Shown piece by piece: positions 53,147-61,706 of a DNA stretch of 64,000 nucleotides. Below the pieces are notes generated by a model that searched no databases, was not told the DNA's origin, and saw nothing but the letters and a program-made list of their open reading frames with translations. Position 1 is the first letter of the stretch; every line of letters starts with the position of its first letter. The stretch spans positions 57,431-121,430 of the forward strand of contig NZ_HE978539.1 of NCBI RefSeq assembly GCF_000311785.1, written 5' to 3'. The translations under genes were made by a program, and so were the position numbers. The DNA is from Brevibacillus massiliensis. GTDB lineage: Bacteria; Bacillota; Bacilli; Brevibacillales; Brevibacillaceae.

Positions 53147-53210
53147 TTGACAATGCATATGGGCTATTGTAAACTAATCGCGAAGTTAATTGATAATGAA
53201 TATCATTATT
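53147..53210 (+). promoter_or_regulatory. Promoter and Fur box of siderophore importer
   Basis: TTGACA (53147-53152), 17-base spacer, TAAACT (53170-53175). Downstream at 53192-53210, GATAATGAATATCATTATT matches the classical 19-bp Fur box in nearly all positions. Iron repletion should repress the operon through Fur. Confidence 0.85.
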
Positions 53211-53224
53211 AAATAGGGAGAGCC

Positions 53225-54178
53225 ATGAAAAGAAGGTTTCTGTTGCTTGCACTCATCATCTTGTCCCTCGCTTCCATTTTTATTGGAGTCAAGGATATTA
53301 CGCCCTTGGACCTGTTCCATCTGTCTGAAGACAAAGCCCAAATCCTGTTGGTCAGCAGGCTGCCGCGGCTGATCAGCATCATCATTGCCGGGGTCAGCAT
53401 GAGTGTATGCGGATTGATCATGCAGCAGCTCAGCAGGAACAAGTTTGTATCACCGACTACCGCCGGCACGCTGGATTCTGCCCGGTTGGGCATTCTGGTT
53501 TCCCTGATGGCATTCGCTACGGCCAGTCCCTTCCTGAAGATGCTTGTCGCCTTTGTCTTTGCACTGCTCGGCACGTTTCTGTTTATGAAAATTCTCGAGA
53601 GGATCAAGTTCAGGGATACGATCTTCATCCCGCTGGTGGGGCTGATGTTCGGCAACATCATCAGTTCGATATCGACGTTTTTCGCCTACAAGTACGATTT
53701 GATTCAAAACATGTCGGCTTGGCTGCAGGGGGATTTTTCCCTGATCATGAAGGGCAGGTACGAACTGCTGTATGTGAGCATTCCTTTTTTGGTCCTGGCG
53801 TATCTATTTGCCAACAAATTTACCGTCGCGGGGATGGGCGAGGAGTTTTCCAAGAATCTGGGCCTGAACTACAAGCAGGTGGTCCGGATCGGCTTGATCA
53901 TCGTGGCACTCGTCACTTCCTCTGTCGTACTGACAGTCGGGACGATTCCATTTTTGGGTCTGATTATTCCGAACATCGTCTCCATCTACCAGGGAGACCA
54001 TTTGAAAAAAAGCTTGCCTCACACGGCGCTGCTCGGGGCTGTCTTCATCCTGTTTTGTGACATCCTCGGCCGGATCATTCTCTATCCGTACGAGATATCC
54101 ATCAGCCTTACCGTCGGCGTGATTGGAAGTGGTATCTTTGTTTATTTACTGATGAGGAGAAGGGCACATGGGGTATAA
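53225..54178 (+). CDS. yclN: Ferric-siderophore ABC permease (YclN-like)
   Basis: A 317-residue FecCD permease of the petrobactin (YclN/FatD) group. RLPRLISIIIAGVSMSVCGL then IMQQLSRNKFVSPTTAGTLD is the conserved first coupling segment; VGTIPFLGLIIPNIVSIYQG is the C-terminal GLIxPN motif. About nine to ten helices. It forms a heterodimer with the next permease. Start ATG 53225 with GGGAGAG. The Fur box is directly upstream. Confidence 0.92.
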   Translation: MKRRFLLLALIILSLASIFIGVKDITPLDLFHLSEDKAQILLVSRLPRLISIIIAGVSMSVCGLIMQQLSRNKFVSPTTAGTLDSARLGILVSLMAFATASPFLKMLVAFVFALLGTFLFMKILERIKFRDTIFIPLVGLMFGNIISSISTFFAYKYDLIQNMSAWLQGDFSLIMKGRYELLYVSIPFLVLAYLFANKFTVAGMGEEFSKNLGLNYKQVVRIGLIIVALVTSSVVLTVGTIPFLGLIIPNIVSIYQGDHLKKSLPHTALLGAVFILFCDILGRIILYPYEISISLTVGVIGSGIFVYLLMRRRAHGV

Positions 54179-55118
54179 GGCAAAGACGTGGTTCCTCGCT
54201 GTCATCGCCGTGATATTGATAGCCGTCTTTTTGTTCATAAGCATTGGAAGCAGTTGGGACTACATACTGCCGAGAAGGGCTGCCAAGGTGTTTGCGATAC
54301 TCTTGACCGGGGGATCGATCGCATTTGCGACGACCGTTTTCCAGACGATTACGAACAATCGCATCCTCACCCCCAGTATTTTGGGCCTGGATTCCCTGTA
54401 CTTGATGATTCAGACGATTGTCGTGTTTCTGTTTGGTTCCAAGACCCTGACGATGGGCAGCAGCAATCTCAACTTTGTCGTTTCGGTCGGTTTGATGATC
54501 CTGTTTTCGGGAGTGTTGTACAAAGTCATCTTTAAGCGGGAGCAGCAAAACATTTACTTTCTGCTGTTAATCGGTTTGATTTTCGGCACACTCTTTCAAA
54601 GCATGGCAACATTTATGCAGGTGCTGATCGATCCAAACGAGTTTCAAATCGTCCAGGACAAGATGTTTGCCAGTTTTAACAATATCAAGACAGACCTGCT
54701 CGGGATTGCCGGCATCTCCGTCCTGCTCGTCTCTGCCTACTTTCGCAAGTTTATCAAGTATCTGGATGTGCTTTCCCTGGGCCGAGAGCAGGCGATCAAC
54801 CTCGGGGTCGATTACGATTACGTCGTAAAACGGCTGCTGATCGTCGTCGCGATCCTGATCTCCGTTTCGACAGCGCTGGTCGGGCCGATTACGTTTCTGG
54901 GGCTGCTGGTCGTCAATGTCACGTATGAATTTTTCAAAACCTACCGGCATCAGTATCTGCTTCCGGGTTCCATTCTGGTCAGCATCGTCGCTTTGGTCGG
55001 AGGCCAGCTGATTGTTGAAAGGGTCTTTACCTTCGCCACAACCTTAAGCGTGATCATCAATTTCTGCGGCGGAGGCTACTTTCTATACCTTTTGTTAAAG
55101 GAGAACAAATCGTGGTAG
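54168..55118 (+). CDS. yclO: Ferric-siderophore ABC permease (YclO-like)
   Basis: A 316-residue second FecCD permease. YILPRRAAKVFAILLTGGSI, TNNRILTPSILGLDSLYLMI, LGREQAINLGVDYDYVVKRL and GPITFLGLLVVNVTYEFFKT match the YclO/FatC subfamily. It overlaps yclN by 11 bases (ATG 54168), giving translational coupling and stoichiometric pairing. Confidence 0.92.
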   Translation: MGYKAKTWFLAVIAVILIAVFLFISIGSSWDYILPRRAAKVFAILLTGGSIAFATTVFQTITNNRILTPSILGLDSLYLMIQTIVVFLFGSKTLTMGSSNLNFVVSVGLMILFSGVLYKVIFKREQQNIYFLLLIGLIFGTLFQSMATFMQVLIDPNEFQIVQDKMFASFNNIKTDLLGIAGISVLLVSAYFRKFIKYLDVLSLGREQAINLGVDYDYVVKRLLIVVAILISVSTALVGPITFLGLLVVNVTYEFFKTYRHQYLLPGSILVSIVALVGGQLIVERVFTFATTLSVIINFCGGGYFLYLLLKENKSW

Positions 55119-55870
55119 AAGCAAAACATGTTTCCAAGCTGTACGCAGGCAAAAAGGTGATCGACGATGTGACCGTGACCATCGGAAAAGGCAAGATAAC
55201 CTCCTTTATCGGGCCAAACGGAGCAGGCAAAAGCACCTTGCTGTCGATGATCAGCCGTCTGATCTCCAAGGATGCAGGGCATATATACATAGACGGAAAG
55301 GAGCTGGGCCAGTGGAAAAGCGGCGACCTCGCGAAAAAAATCTCCATCCTGAAGCAGTCCAACCACATCAGCCTGCGGTTGACGGTCAGAGAACTGGTTT
55401 CCTTTGGGCGCTTTCCTTATTCGCAAGGCAAGCTTTCAAAAGAAGATGGGAGGTATGTGGAGGAAGCGATTCGGTACATGGAGCTGGAGGAGATGCAGCA
55501 CAAGTACCTCGACCAGCTGAGCGGCGGCCAAAGACAGAGGGCCTACATCGCCATGGTCATCGCCCAAAATACAGAGTACATCCTGCTCGACGAGCCGTTA
55601 AACAACCTGGACATGAAGCACTCTGTGCAAATCATGAAGATCTTGAAGCGGCTGGTGGATGAGCTTGGAAAAACCATCGTGATCGTCATCCACGACATCA
55701 ATTTTGCCTCCTGCTATTCGGACACGATCGTTGCGCTAAAAGCAGGCAAAATCGTCCGGGAAGGCACTCCGGACGAGATGATGGATCCTGTGGTGCTGCG
55801 GGAAATTTACGAGATGGAGATGAAAATCGAGACGGTGGATAACCATAAAATTTGCATTTATTTTTCCTGA
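55112..55870 (+). CDS. yclP: Ferric-siderophore ABC ATPase (YclP-like)
   Basis: A 252-residue ATPase of the FepC/FhuC group. Walker A GPNGAGKSTLLSMISRL, ILKQSNHISLRLTVRELVSF, signature LSGGQRQRAYIAMVIAQ, Walker B ILLDEPLNNLD and switch VIVIHDINFASCYSD. Start GTG 55112 after AAGGAG, overlapping yclO by seven bases. Confidence 0.93.
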   Translation: MVEAKHVSKLYAGKKVIDDVTVTIGKGKITSFIGPNGAGKSTLLSMISRLISKDAGHIYIDGKELGQWKSGDLAKKISILKQSNHISLRLTVRELVSFGRFPYSQGKLSKEDGRYVEEAIRYMELEEMQHKYLDQLSGGQRQRAYIAMVIAQNTEYILLDEPLNNLDMKHSVQIMKILKRLVDELGKTIVIVIHDINFASCYSDTIVALKAGKIVREGTPDEMMDPVVLREIYEMEMKIETVDNHKICIYFS

Positions 55871-55910
55871 ATCATGGCTTCAATCAAAAAACTGATAAGA
55901 GGTGGATAAA

Positions 55911-56864
55911 ATGAAACAAGTACTTCTATTTTTCACGATCGCATTGGCGGCTGTCTTTGCGGCTGCGTGCGGTTCCAACAGTTCCAATACCGCTGCAGTG
56001 CAGGACACGGATGCAAACCAGGCGGGCGAAGAGCTGACGATCAAGCATGAGCTGGGGGAGACGCAAGTTAAGAAAAACCCATCCAAAGTGGTTGTGTTTG
56101 ACTTCGGCACGCTCGATTCCCTGGATAAGCTGGGGATTGAAGTGGCGGCATTGCCAAAAAGCAGCATTCCTCCCTATCTGGAGAAGTACAAGGATGACAA
56201 ATACGTAAACGTAGGCAGCCTGAAAGAGCCGGATTTTGAAAAAATTCATGAGCTGCAGCCCGATTTGATCATGATCTCGGGAAGACAGTCCGACCTGTAC
56301 GATGAGTTTAAGAAGATTGGACCTACGATTTATCTGGGTGTTGATACATCGCGTTATATGGAGTCATTTGCCGAGAACGCGAGAACATTGGGGAAGATTT
56401 TCGACAAAGAAGCCGCTGTCGAGGAAGAACTGGCGAAAGTGAATGAATCGATCAAGCAACTGCACGAAAAGGTATCGGCAAGCAAACAGAACGCTCTGAT
56501 CATCCTGGCCAATGACGGAAAAGTCAGCGCCTATGGAGCGGGTTCCCGCTTCGGAATTATCCACGATGTATTCGGCTTCACGCCTGTTGATGACAAGATA
56601 GAGGTGTCGACTCACGGGCAGAGCATCTCTTTTGAATACATCGTCGAAAAAGACCCGGATTATCTGTTTGTCATCGACCGGGGCACAGTGGTAGGCGGCA
56701 CATCGTCGGCAAAAAATGTTGTGGAAAACGAGTTGGTCAAAAACACGAAAGCGTTTAAAAACAACCATATTGTCTACCTTGATCCGAATTACTGGTACCT
56801 TTCCGGCGGAGGACTTGCTTCCGTAGCGGACATGGTTAAGGAAGTAGCAGACAGCATCAGGTAG
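55911..56864 (+). CDS. yclQ: Ferric-siderophore binding lipoprotein (YclQ-like)
   Basis: A 317-residue extracytoplasmic binding protein of the FhuD/YclQ fold. Lipoprotein signal ends at AAAC near residue 20. Body: NPSKVVVFDFGTLDSLDKLG, VNVGSLKEPDFEKIHELQPD, SKQNALIILANDGKVSAYGA, GQSISFEYIVEKDPDYLFVI. In B. subtilis YclNOPQ imports petrobactin and related catecholates; homology suggests the same ligand class. ATG 55911 is preferred over GTG 55902 because AGAGGTGG overlaps the latter. Confidence 0.92.
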   Translation: MKQVLLFFTIALAAVFAAACGSNSSNTAAVQDTDANQAGEELTIKHELGETQVKKNPSKVVVFDFGTLDSLDKLGIEVAALPKSSIPPYLEKYKDDKYVNVGSLKEPDFEKIHELQPDLIMISGRQSDLYDEFKKIGPTIYLGVDTSRYMESFAENARTLGKIFDKEAAVEEELAKVNESIKQLHEKVSASKQNALIILANDGKVSAYGAGSRFGIIHDVFGFTPVDDKIEVSTHGQSISFEYIVEKDPDYLFVIDRGTVVGGTSSAKNVVENELVKNTKAFKNNHIVYLDPNYWYLSGGGLASVADMVKEVADSIR

Positions 56865-56872
56865 AGAATGTT

Positions 56873-56899
56873 AAAAAAGGCACCTTGGGTGTCTTTTTT
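56873..56899 (+). terminator. Terminator of yclNOPQ operon
   Basis: AAAAAAGGCACC pairs with GGGTGTCTTTTTT around TT. It overlaps an upstream in-frame ATG (56868) of the next gene, which is therefore not the true start. Confidence 0.85.
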
Positions 56900-56972
56900 G
56901 CTGTTAAATGATGTTAAAATTATAGGGGGAATTATCTATATTTATTCTGAAAGCGCGAAGGGGGAAAGCGGA

Positions 56973-58553
56973 TTGCACTTCAAGGATCATAAAGACTCTG
57001 ACTCTGCCGTGAAGAAGGGCACCCATCTGGGGCAGCTTGCGTCAGTAGGGCAAATCGCTGCTGGAATTGCACATGAGGTAAAAAATCCCTTAACAGCCGT
57101 CAAAGGTTTTTTACAATTACTAAAAGAGGACTATAAGGATTCGTATTTGGAAATTGCCCAAGCGCAATTGCAGAATGCTCTCCTGACGCTGGAAAATTTA
57201 CTGCATGTCGCCAAGCCCGACTTGGAAACGGAACCCGATCAAACCGTTAATTTGTCCGTAGAATTGGAGTCCCTCATCAACCTCTTTCAAGATCAGATTT
57301 ACCGCGTAGAGATTACAAAGGACTTTTCCGATACGGAAGCCTTGGTGTACGGAAAAAAGAATCAACTGAAAAAAGCATTTTTCAATCTCTTAAAGAATTC
57401 ATTTGAGGCAATACCAGAACAGGGCTCGATAACGATTGAACATTTTGTCAAAGACGGGAATGTAACCGTTTCGATCCAGGACACGGGAGTCGGCATTCCC
57501 GAAGACAAGCTGTCTATGCTGGGAACCCCGTTCTTCTCGACGAAAGTGGATGGAACAGGGATGGGATTAACCCAGGTGTTCTCGGTTATCTATCAGCATG
57601 GAGGGGAGATCCAGGTCTACAGCAAAGAAGGAGAAGGGACGAAGTTTGTCATCACGATTCCCAAGGAATCCAAAAAGATAACACGTAGAGTGATGGATTT
57701 GGACTTGCATTTTGAGAAGGGTCTCAACCTGAAAGGGTTTCTTATCAGGAACCGGGAGAACTTTGAGGAGCGCCTGCTTGCGGAAGCAGTCAATGTCAGG
57801 GGAAAAATAGACGAGATTCAGCGGACTGGAAACGTCAACCTGCTGGACAACGCCCACAAGCTTGTGCACTACATAGTTGATGCCCAAGAACACGAAGTGA
57901 TTTCCTTTGCGCAAGAGGAAGGGATCTCATGGGCCAAATACTCGCTAACCCTGGCTTTTAAGCTGGAGTGGATCCAAACAATCCGAAGAGTACTCTGGGA
58001 ATTCCTGTACAATTACGATCGCCTGTGTGATAGGGAGAATAGCCGCGAACATTTTTACTCACTGGAAAAAAGCATTAATGAATTGATCGATCAATTCCTT
58101 CATTATTTCTTTATCAGTTATTCGCAGTACAAAGATGAATTGATCCGCAAGCAAAGGGAGACCGTGCGGAACTTATCTGTGCCGATCATCCCGCTGACTG
58201 CCTCGATGTGCATTCTTCCCCTGATTGGGACGATCGATTTGCAGCGAGCTGCTGAAATCGGGGAGAAAGTGATTACCCAGATAGGTGCAAATCGAATCGA
58301 AGTGTTGATCATTGATTTTTCCGGTGCTGGTGAAATCGAAACCCAGGTCCTCAAACATTTGATGAATCTCTTGGATGGCGTAGCCATGATGGGATGTCAA
58401 GCGGTTATCACGGGATTGCGCCCGGAAACGGTGAAATTGATGATCAGTCAGGGCTTGTCATTTGAAAACAAGGCAGTGACCAAAGGCACGCTGCAACAGG
58501 CATTAGTGGAATACCTAACCTTACAAAAGAAAAATGACGCTTCACTTGTATGA
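56973..58553 (+). CDS. Cytoplasmic histidine kinase fused to RsbR-like STAS protein
   Basis: A 526-residue protein with no membrane helix. Residues about 15-85 form a HisKA dimerisation domain with phospho-acceptor H34 in AGIAHEVKNPLTAVKGFLQL; about 120-232 an ATPase domain with N box AFFNLLKNSFEAIPE, G1 DTGVGIPED and G2 GTGMGLTQVFSVI. Then a helical RsbR-N-like segment (about 250-400) and a STAS domain (about 405-515) with IIDFSGAGEIETQVLKHLMN, retaining the Ser and Thr positions modified in RsbR. Start TTG 56973 after GAAGGGGGAAAG. No response regulator or RsbT gene is adjacent. Confidence 0.85.
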   Translation: MHFKDHKDSDSAVKKGTHLGQLASVGQIAAGIAHEVKNPLTAVKGFLQLLKEDYKDSYLEIAQAQLQNALLTLENLLHVAKPDLETEPDQTVNLSVELESLINLFQDQIYRVEITKDFSDTEALVYGKKNQLKKAFFNLLKNSFEAIPEQGSITIEHFVKDGNVTVSIQDTGVGIPEDKLSMLGTPFFSTKVDGTGMGLTQVFSVIYQHGGEIQVYSKEGEGTKFVITIPKESKKITRRVMDLDLHFEKGLNLKGFLIRNRENFEERLLAEAVNVRGKIDEIQRTGNVNLLDNAHKLVHYIVDAQEHEVISFAQEEGISWAKYSLTLAFKLEWIQTIRRVLWEFLYNYDRLCDRENSREHFYSLEKSINELIDQFLHYFFISYSQYKDELIRKQRETVRNLSVPIIPLTASMCILPLIGTIDLQRAAEIGEKVITQIGANRIEVLIIDFSGAGEIETQVLKHLMNLLDGVAMMGCQAVITGLRPETVKLMISQGLSFENKAVTKGTLQQALVEYLTLQKKNDASLV

Positions 58554-58756
58554 ATGATTCCTTGAATAGTGGCTGCCGTCCGGTTATGGCGGGTTTTTGA
58601 TCACTCGCTATAACTTTTTTTTGTCAATTTATGAGCAAATCGCGAATAATAGGCACTAAGAACCAGGAAATATGTAACTTCATGTTGAATGGTGTCAAAA
58701 TTTGTGCTACATTTTGCATTGAACAAAACTCACATGATAATTCAAAAGTCACAGCA

Positions 58757-58848
58757 TATTCCGATACGGGCAAACTCATCGAAAGGTGGGGACGCAAAGC
58801 CATGGGTCTGTGGTTCTGACTGAACTATGATCGCCAGGTTGCCGAAGA
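58757..58848 (+). ncRNA. Cyclic di-GMP-I (GEMM) riboswitch
   Basis: The conserved GEMM elements appear in order: ATACGGGCAAAC, the GGTGGGGACGCAAAGCCA tetraloop-receptor block, GGGTCTGTGG and GATCGCCAGGTTGCCGA. It lies ahead of an EAL phosphodiesterase gene with a terminator between them. A short frame across the region (58631-58819) is not a gene. Confidence 0.95.
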
Positions 58849-58861
58849 ATGGCTTTTCATC

Positions 58862-58893
58862 ATGGCTATTCTTATTTGAATAGCCATTTTATT
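58862..58893 (+). terminator. Terminator linked to c-di-GMP riboswitch
   Basis: ATGGCTATTC (58862-58871) pairs exactly with GAATAGCCAT (58878-58887), followed by TTTATT. This is the probable expression platform. Whether ligand favours or prevents it cannot be told by eye. Confidence 0.85.
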
Positions 58894-58940
58894 ATGCATC
58901 GGGGGTTCTAGACAAAAAGGCAGTCAAAGGAGGGATAAAA

Positions 58941-59672
58941 ATGTCTCAGTGTGAAACAAATGAGAAAGTCAACGAATTGATCCAAAAAAAACAATACTAT
59001 CATTCCTATCAGCCGCTTTTCAGGTTTAGCGATTGGGAACTGTTTGGTTATGAAGCATTCTTCCGTTGTGAATCTTTCACCCCAGAAGCTCTCTTCACAA
59101 GCCCGTTGGAACAAGACTTGATGTTCGAATTAGATACGGTATCCATATATGAAGCCATTATGTCCTATGCCCGATCGATGACTTCTGCGCCCAAAAACCT
59201 GTTTGTGAATATTCTGCCCTCAACACTACTCCACCCATCGCTGCCGTCTTTCTTGGAAAAGTTGTATGCCACAAACTCCGTTCCCAGTAGATACATCGTA
59301 TTTGAAATCAATGAAGCGGAAGAAATAGCCGACTATAGGGCTTTCGGCGAAGCGATCAGCCGTTTGCGCCGGGCGGGATTCCGGATTGCTCTCGATGACG
59401 TCGGAAAAGGAGTCGCCTCTTTGCGAAGAATCGTGGAAGTAGAACCGGACTATATCAAATTGGATCGATATTTTGCAACCAATTTGTCCAGATCACCGAA
59501 AAAACAAAGATTGATTCAGCTGCTCGTGACGTATTGCCAGGACCATACATATCTGATTTTGGAAGGTATAGAGACACCTGAAGATCTGGCTGCAGCCAAG
59601 GTGCTGGGTGTCGACATAGGACAGGGCTATGTTTTGGGCAAGCCTGCAGCCTTGCAGCAAGGGAATTCATAG
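58941..59672 (+). CDS. EAL-domain cyclic di-GMP phosphodiesterase
   Basis: A 243-residue stand-alone EAL protein. Catalytic residues can be followed: the EAL signature appears as YEAFFR, the metal-binding Asn is in FVNILPSTL, Glu in FEINEAEE, Asp pair in IALDDVGKG, Lys in IKLDRYF, Glu in LEGIET, and the end is GQGYVLGKP. The third motif letter is F rather than L, which is tolerated in some active enzymes. The gene is controlled by a c-di-GMP riboswitch, giving a likely feedback circuit, and is followed by CheX. Confidence 0.9.
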   Translation: MSQCETNEKVNELIQKKQYYHSYQPLFRFSDWELFGYEAFFRCESFTPEALFTSPLEQDLMFELDTVSIYEAIMSYARSMTSAPKNLFVNILPSTLLHPSLPSFLEKLYATNSVPSRYIVFEINEAEEIADYRAFGEAISRLRRAGFRIALDDVGKGVASLRRIVEVEPDYIKLDRYFATNLSRSPKKQRLIQLLVTYCQDHTYLILEGIETPEDLAAAKVLGVDIGQGYVLGKPAALQQGNS

Positions 59673-59698
59673 ATCAGCCTAGAGAAGGAGTGGTATTC

Positions 59699-60148
59699 AT
59701 GACCGGTTCGGTTGTCATCACCGATTTTTTAAATGGATCGATTCAAGCGGCAACGACCGTTATTCCCCTTTCCAATACGTTAGGAATACCTGTACGGGTG
59801 ACAGTCCCGATTCTGCAGCCTGAGATGGGCGTGCTGATCGGGGTCACGGGAGCCGTCCAGGGCAGCCTGATTCTGGAGGGAAAGGCGAGTACGTTTGGCT
59901 TTCTTGGAAAGACGATGTTTGGCTTTGACCTGGAAAGCGAGATGCTCCGTTCTTTTGTCGGCGAATTCGGCAACATGATCGCAGGGAATATGTCTACGTT
60001 CTTGTCCCAGCGAAATCTTTTCGTTGACATTACCCCTCCGGTCGTCATGGATAAGGAGACGAGCTTGGCCGGCTATAGTGAGACGCTCAGAGTGCCGATC
60101 GACATCCAAGAAGCCGGTGCTATCAATATGATTCTGCTGCTCAAATAA
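59699..60148 (+). CDS. CheX-type chemotaxis phosphatase
   Basis: A 149-residue protein of the CheC/CheX/FliY phosphatase family that dephosphorylates CheY-P. The signature helix is FVGEFGNMIAGNMSTFLSQ with the ExxN pair (Glu and Asn). Other segments, FLNGSIQAATTVIPLSNTLG and GAVQGSLILEGKASTFGFLG, are as in CheX. Start ATG 59699 with AAGGAG; a GTG at 59690 is too close to that site. The EAL gene is 26 bases upstream, so c-di-GMP level and motor control may be joined. Confidence 0.88.
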   Translation: MTGSVVITDFLNGSIQAATTVIPLSNTLGIPVRVTVPILQPEMGVLIGVTGAVQGSLILEGKASTFGFLGKTMFGFDLESEMLRSFVGEFGNMIAGNMSTFLSQRNLFVDITPPVVMDKETSLAGYSETLRVPIDIQEAGAINMILLLK

Positions 60149-60176
60149 AACCGGGCAGGGGCAGCAGCCGCAAAGC

Positions 60177-60203
60177 AACCACAAGGAAGTGGTTGTTTTT
60201 TTT
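60177..60203 (+). terminator. Terminator after cheX
   Basis: AACCAC and GTGGTT around AAGGAA, then eight T. Confidence 0.85.
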
Positions 60204-60220
60204 CGTAAGCGAAGGATTAC

Positions 60221-60254
60221 TTGATTGAATTTTCAGCATCATATATAATATATG
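60221..60254 (+). promoter_or_regulatory. Promoter and palindromic operator of second GntR gene
   Basis: TTGATT (60221-60226), 17-base spacer, TATAAT (60244-60249). The -10 sits inside CATATATAATATATG (60240-60254), a 15-bp palindrome about one central base. Autoregulation is likely. Confidence 0.65.
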
Positions 60255-60283
60255 AAATTTATCGAGAATGGAGGTGCTTTTAT

Positions 60284-60922
60284 GTGAAGCCTCTGGTATC
60301 TCCAAAATCTCTCAAGCTGCAAACCTACCATGTTTTAAAGGAGGCAATCATCAGCGGGGAACTGAAGGACAATGAAATGATCACGGAAAAAAAGGCGATG
60401 GAACTGTTCGGCATCAGCCGCACTCCTTTTCGCGAGGCAATTCAAGCGCTGGAAGCAGAGGGATGGGTCTTCTCCCTGCCTTATAAGGGTACGTACGTCA
60501 GCTCATTTTACGAGAGGGATATCGAAGAGGTGTTTGAACTTCGCGCAGTGCTTGAAACCGCGGTCGCCAGAAAGGTGGCAGGGCGTCTGGATCAACAGGC
60601 GTATGCGGCATTGGAGGAAATCATCTGCCAGATGACGACGGATGCGAAGGTACAGAATGATTACGCGTTTACCTCGCTGGATTTTGAGTTTCATCGGGCA
60701 TTGAACAGGCTGGCCGATAACAAGCGCCTGCTGTCGATGACCGAACAGATTTACGACGTGATGCGGCGAATCGGCATGCGTGTTCTGCAAAGGCCGATTC
60801 AGCGCAGGGAGGAGGTGATTCGCGAGCACAGGAGGATTTTGGACGGGCTTAAAAACGGAGATGCGGAAGCAGCCGTTATCGAGCACTTGGAGCGAGTGAA
60901 GCAGATTATTCTGAGCAGGTAG
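60284..60922 (+). CDS. GntR/FadR-family transcriptional regulator
   Basis: A 212-residue regulator with a GntR winged helix (TYHVLKEAIISGELKDNEMI, TEKKAMELFGISRTPFREAI, LEAEGWVFSLPYKGTYV) and an FCD ligand domain (DFEFHRALNRLADNKRLLSM, VIREHRRILDGLKNGD). GTG 60284 follows GGAGGTG; the preceding frame passes through the promoter. It precedes an MFS symporter of the organic-acid type and an amidase fragment, so it probably governed uptake and use of a carboxylate or amide. Confidence 0.87.
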   Translation: MKPLVSPKSLKLQTYHVLKEAIISGELKDNEMITEKKAMELFGISRTPFREAIQALEAEGWVFSLPYKGTYVSSFYERDIEEVFELRAVLETAVARKVAGRLDQQAYAALEEIICQMTTDAKVQNDYAFTSLDFEFHRALNRLADNKRLLSMTEQIYDVMRRIGMRVLQRPIQRREEVIREHRRILDGLKNGDAEAAVIEHLERVKQIILSR

Positions 60923-60939
60923 TGGAGGAGTGGATCAAG

Positions 60940-61706
60940 ATGAGTCGAAATTATCGTTACATCATCATGGGAATGATCGTCTTTATGACGGTGGTCAATT
61001 ACGTAGACCGCGGGGCGATCTCCTATGCCCAGGAAGCGATCATTAAAGAATTCGGGCTCGATCCCAAGACCTGGGGAGAAATCCTCGGCTACTTTGGGTA
61101 CGGTTACATGTTTGGCGCTTTGTTTGGCGGATTCCTGGCCGATAAAAAAGGTCCCAAGTACGTATGGATCCTGGCAGGCACCGCTTGGTCGATAGCGGAA
61201 ATGGCAACCGCTTTCGCCGGTCAGATCGGGATTGCCGTCTTTGGCGGATCTGCCATTGCAGGTTTTGCCGTGTTCCGGGTGTTATTCGGCTTGGCAGAAG
61301 GGCCGGCCTTTTCGACGATCAACCGCACAATGGCGAACTGGGCGTCACCGAAGGAGCGGGGCTTTGCCGCAGCCCTCGGACTCTTGGGCACTCCGCTGGG
61401 GGCCTTGTTGACGGCGCCGGTAGCAGTCGCATTGCTGTCTTTTACGAGCTGGAAAATGATGTTTATTATCCTCGGCCTGATCGGACTTGTATGGGTGATT
61501 GTCTGGAGAAAGATGTTTACCGATCTGCCGGAACACCATCCCAAAGTGAGTCCGGAAGAGCTGGCGGAAATTCGTTCGACGAAGGGCCTGCTGTCGGGGG
61601 AAGGCACCGTATCTGCTCCTGCGGATGAAAAAATCCCCTGGTATCACTTCTTTAAAAATCCGACATTGGTACTGAATGCGCTTGGTTATTTTTCTTTCCA
61701 ATATGT
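60940..61706 (+). pseudogene. MFS anion:cation symporter, N-terminal part interrupted by IS
   Basis: The first 255 codons of an ACS-family MFS symporter (hexuronate/glucarate/aromatic-acid type): MVNYVDRGA-type opening VVNYVDRGAISYAQEAIIKE, YFGYGYMFGALFGGFLADKK (motif A region), LFGLAEGPAFSTINRTMANW and GLLGTPLGALLTAPVAVALL. ATG 60940 follows GGAGGAG. The sequence is cut at 61706 by an IS element. Joining 61706 to 63146 restores one open frame of 433 codons including stop, so nothing else was lost. Confidence 0.9.
61698..61706. repeat. 9-bp target-site duplication, left copy
   Basis: CCAATATGT at 61698-61706 is repeated at 63137-63145 on the other side of the element. Confidence 0.9.

Noticed and set aside
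58631-58819. 62-codon open frame ahead of the EAL gene
   Set aside because: It overlaps the conserved GEMM riboswitch, whose RNA motifs explain the sequence.
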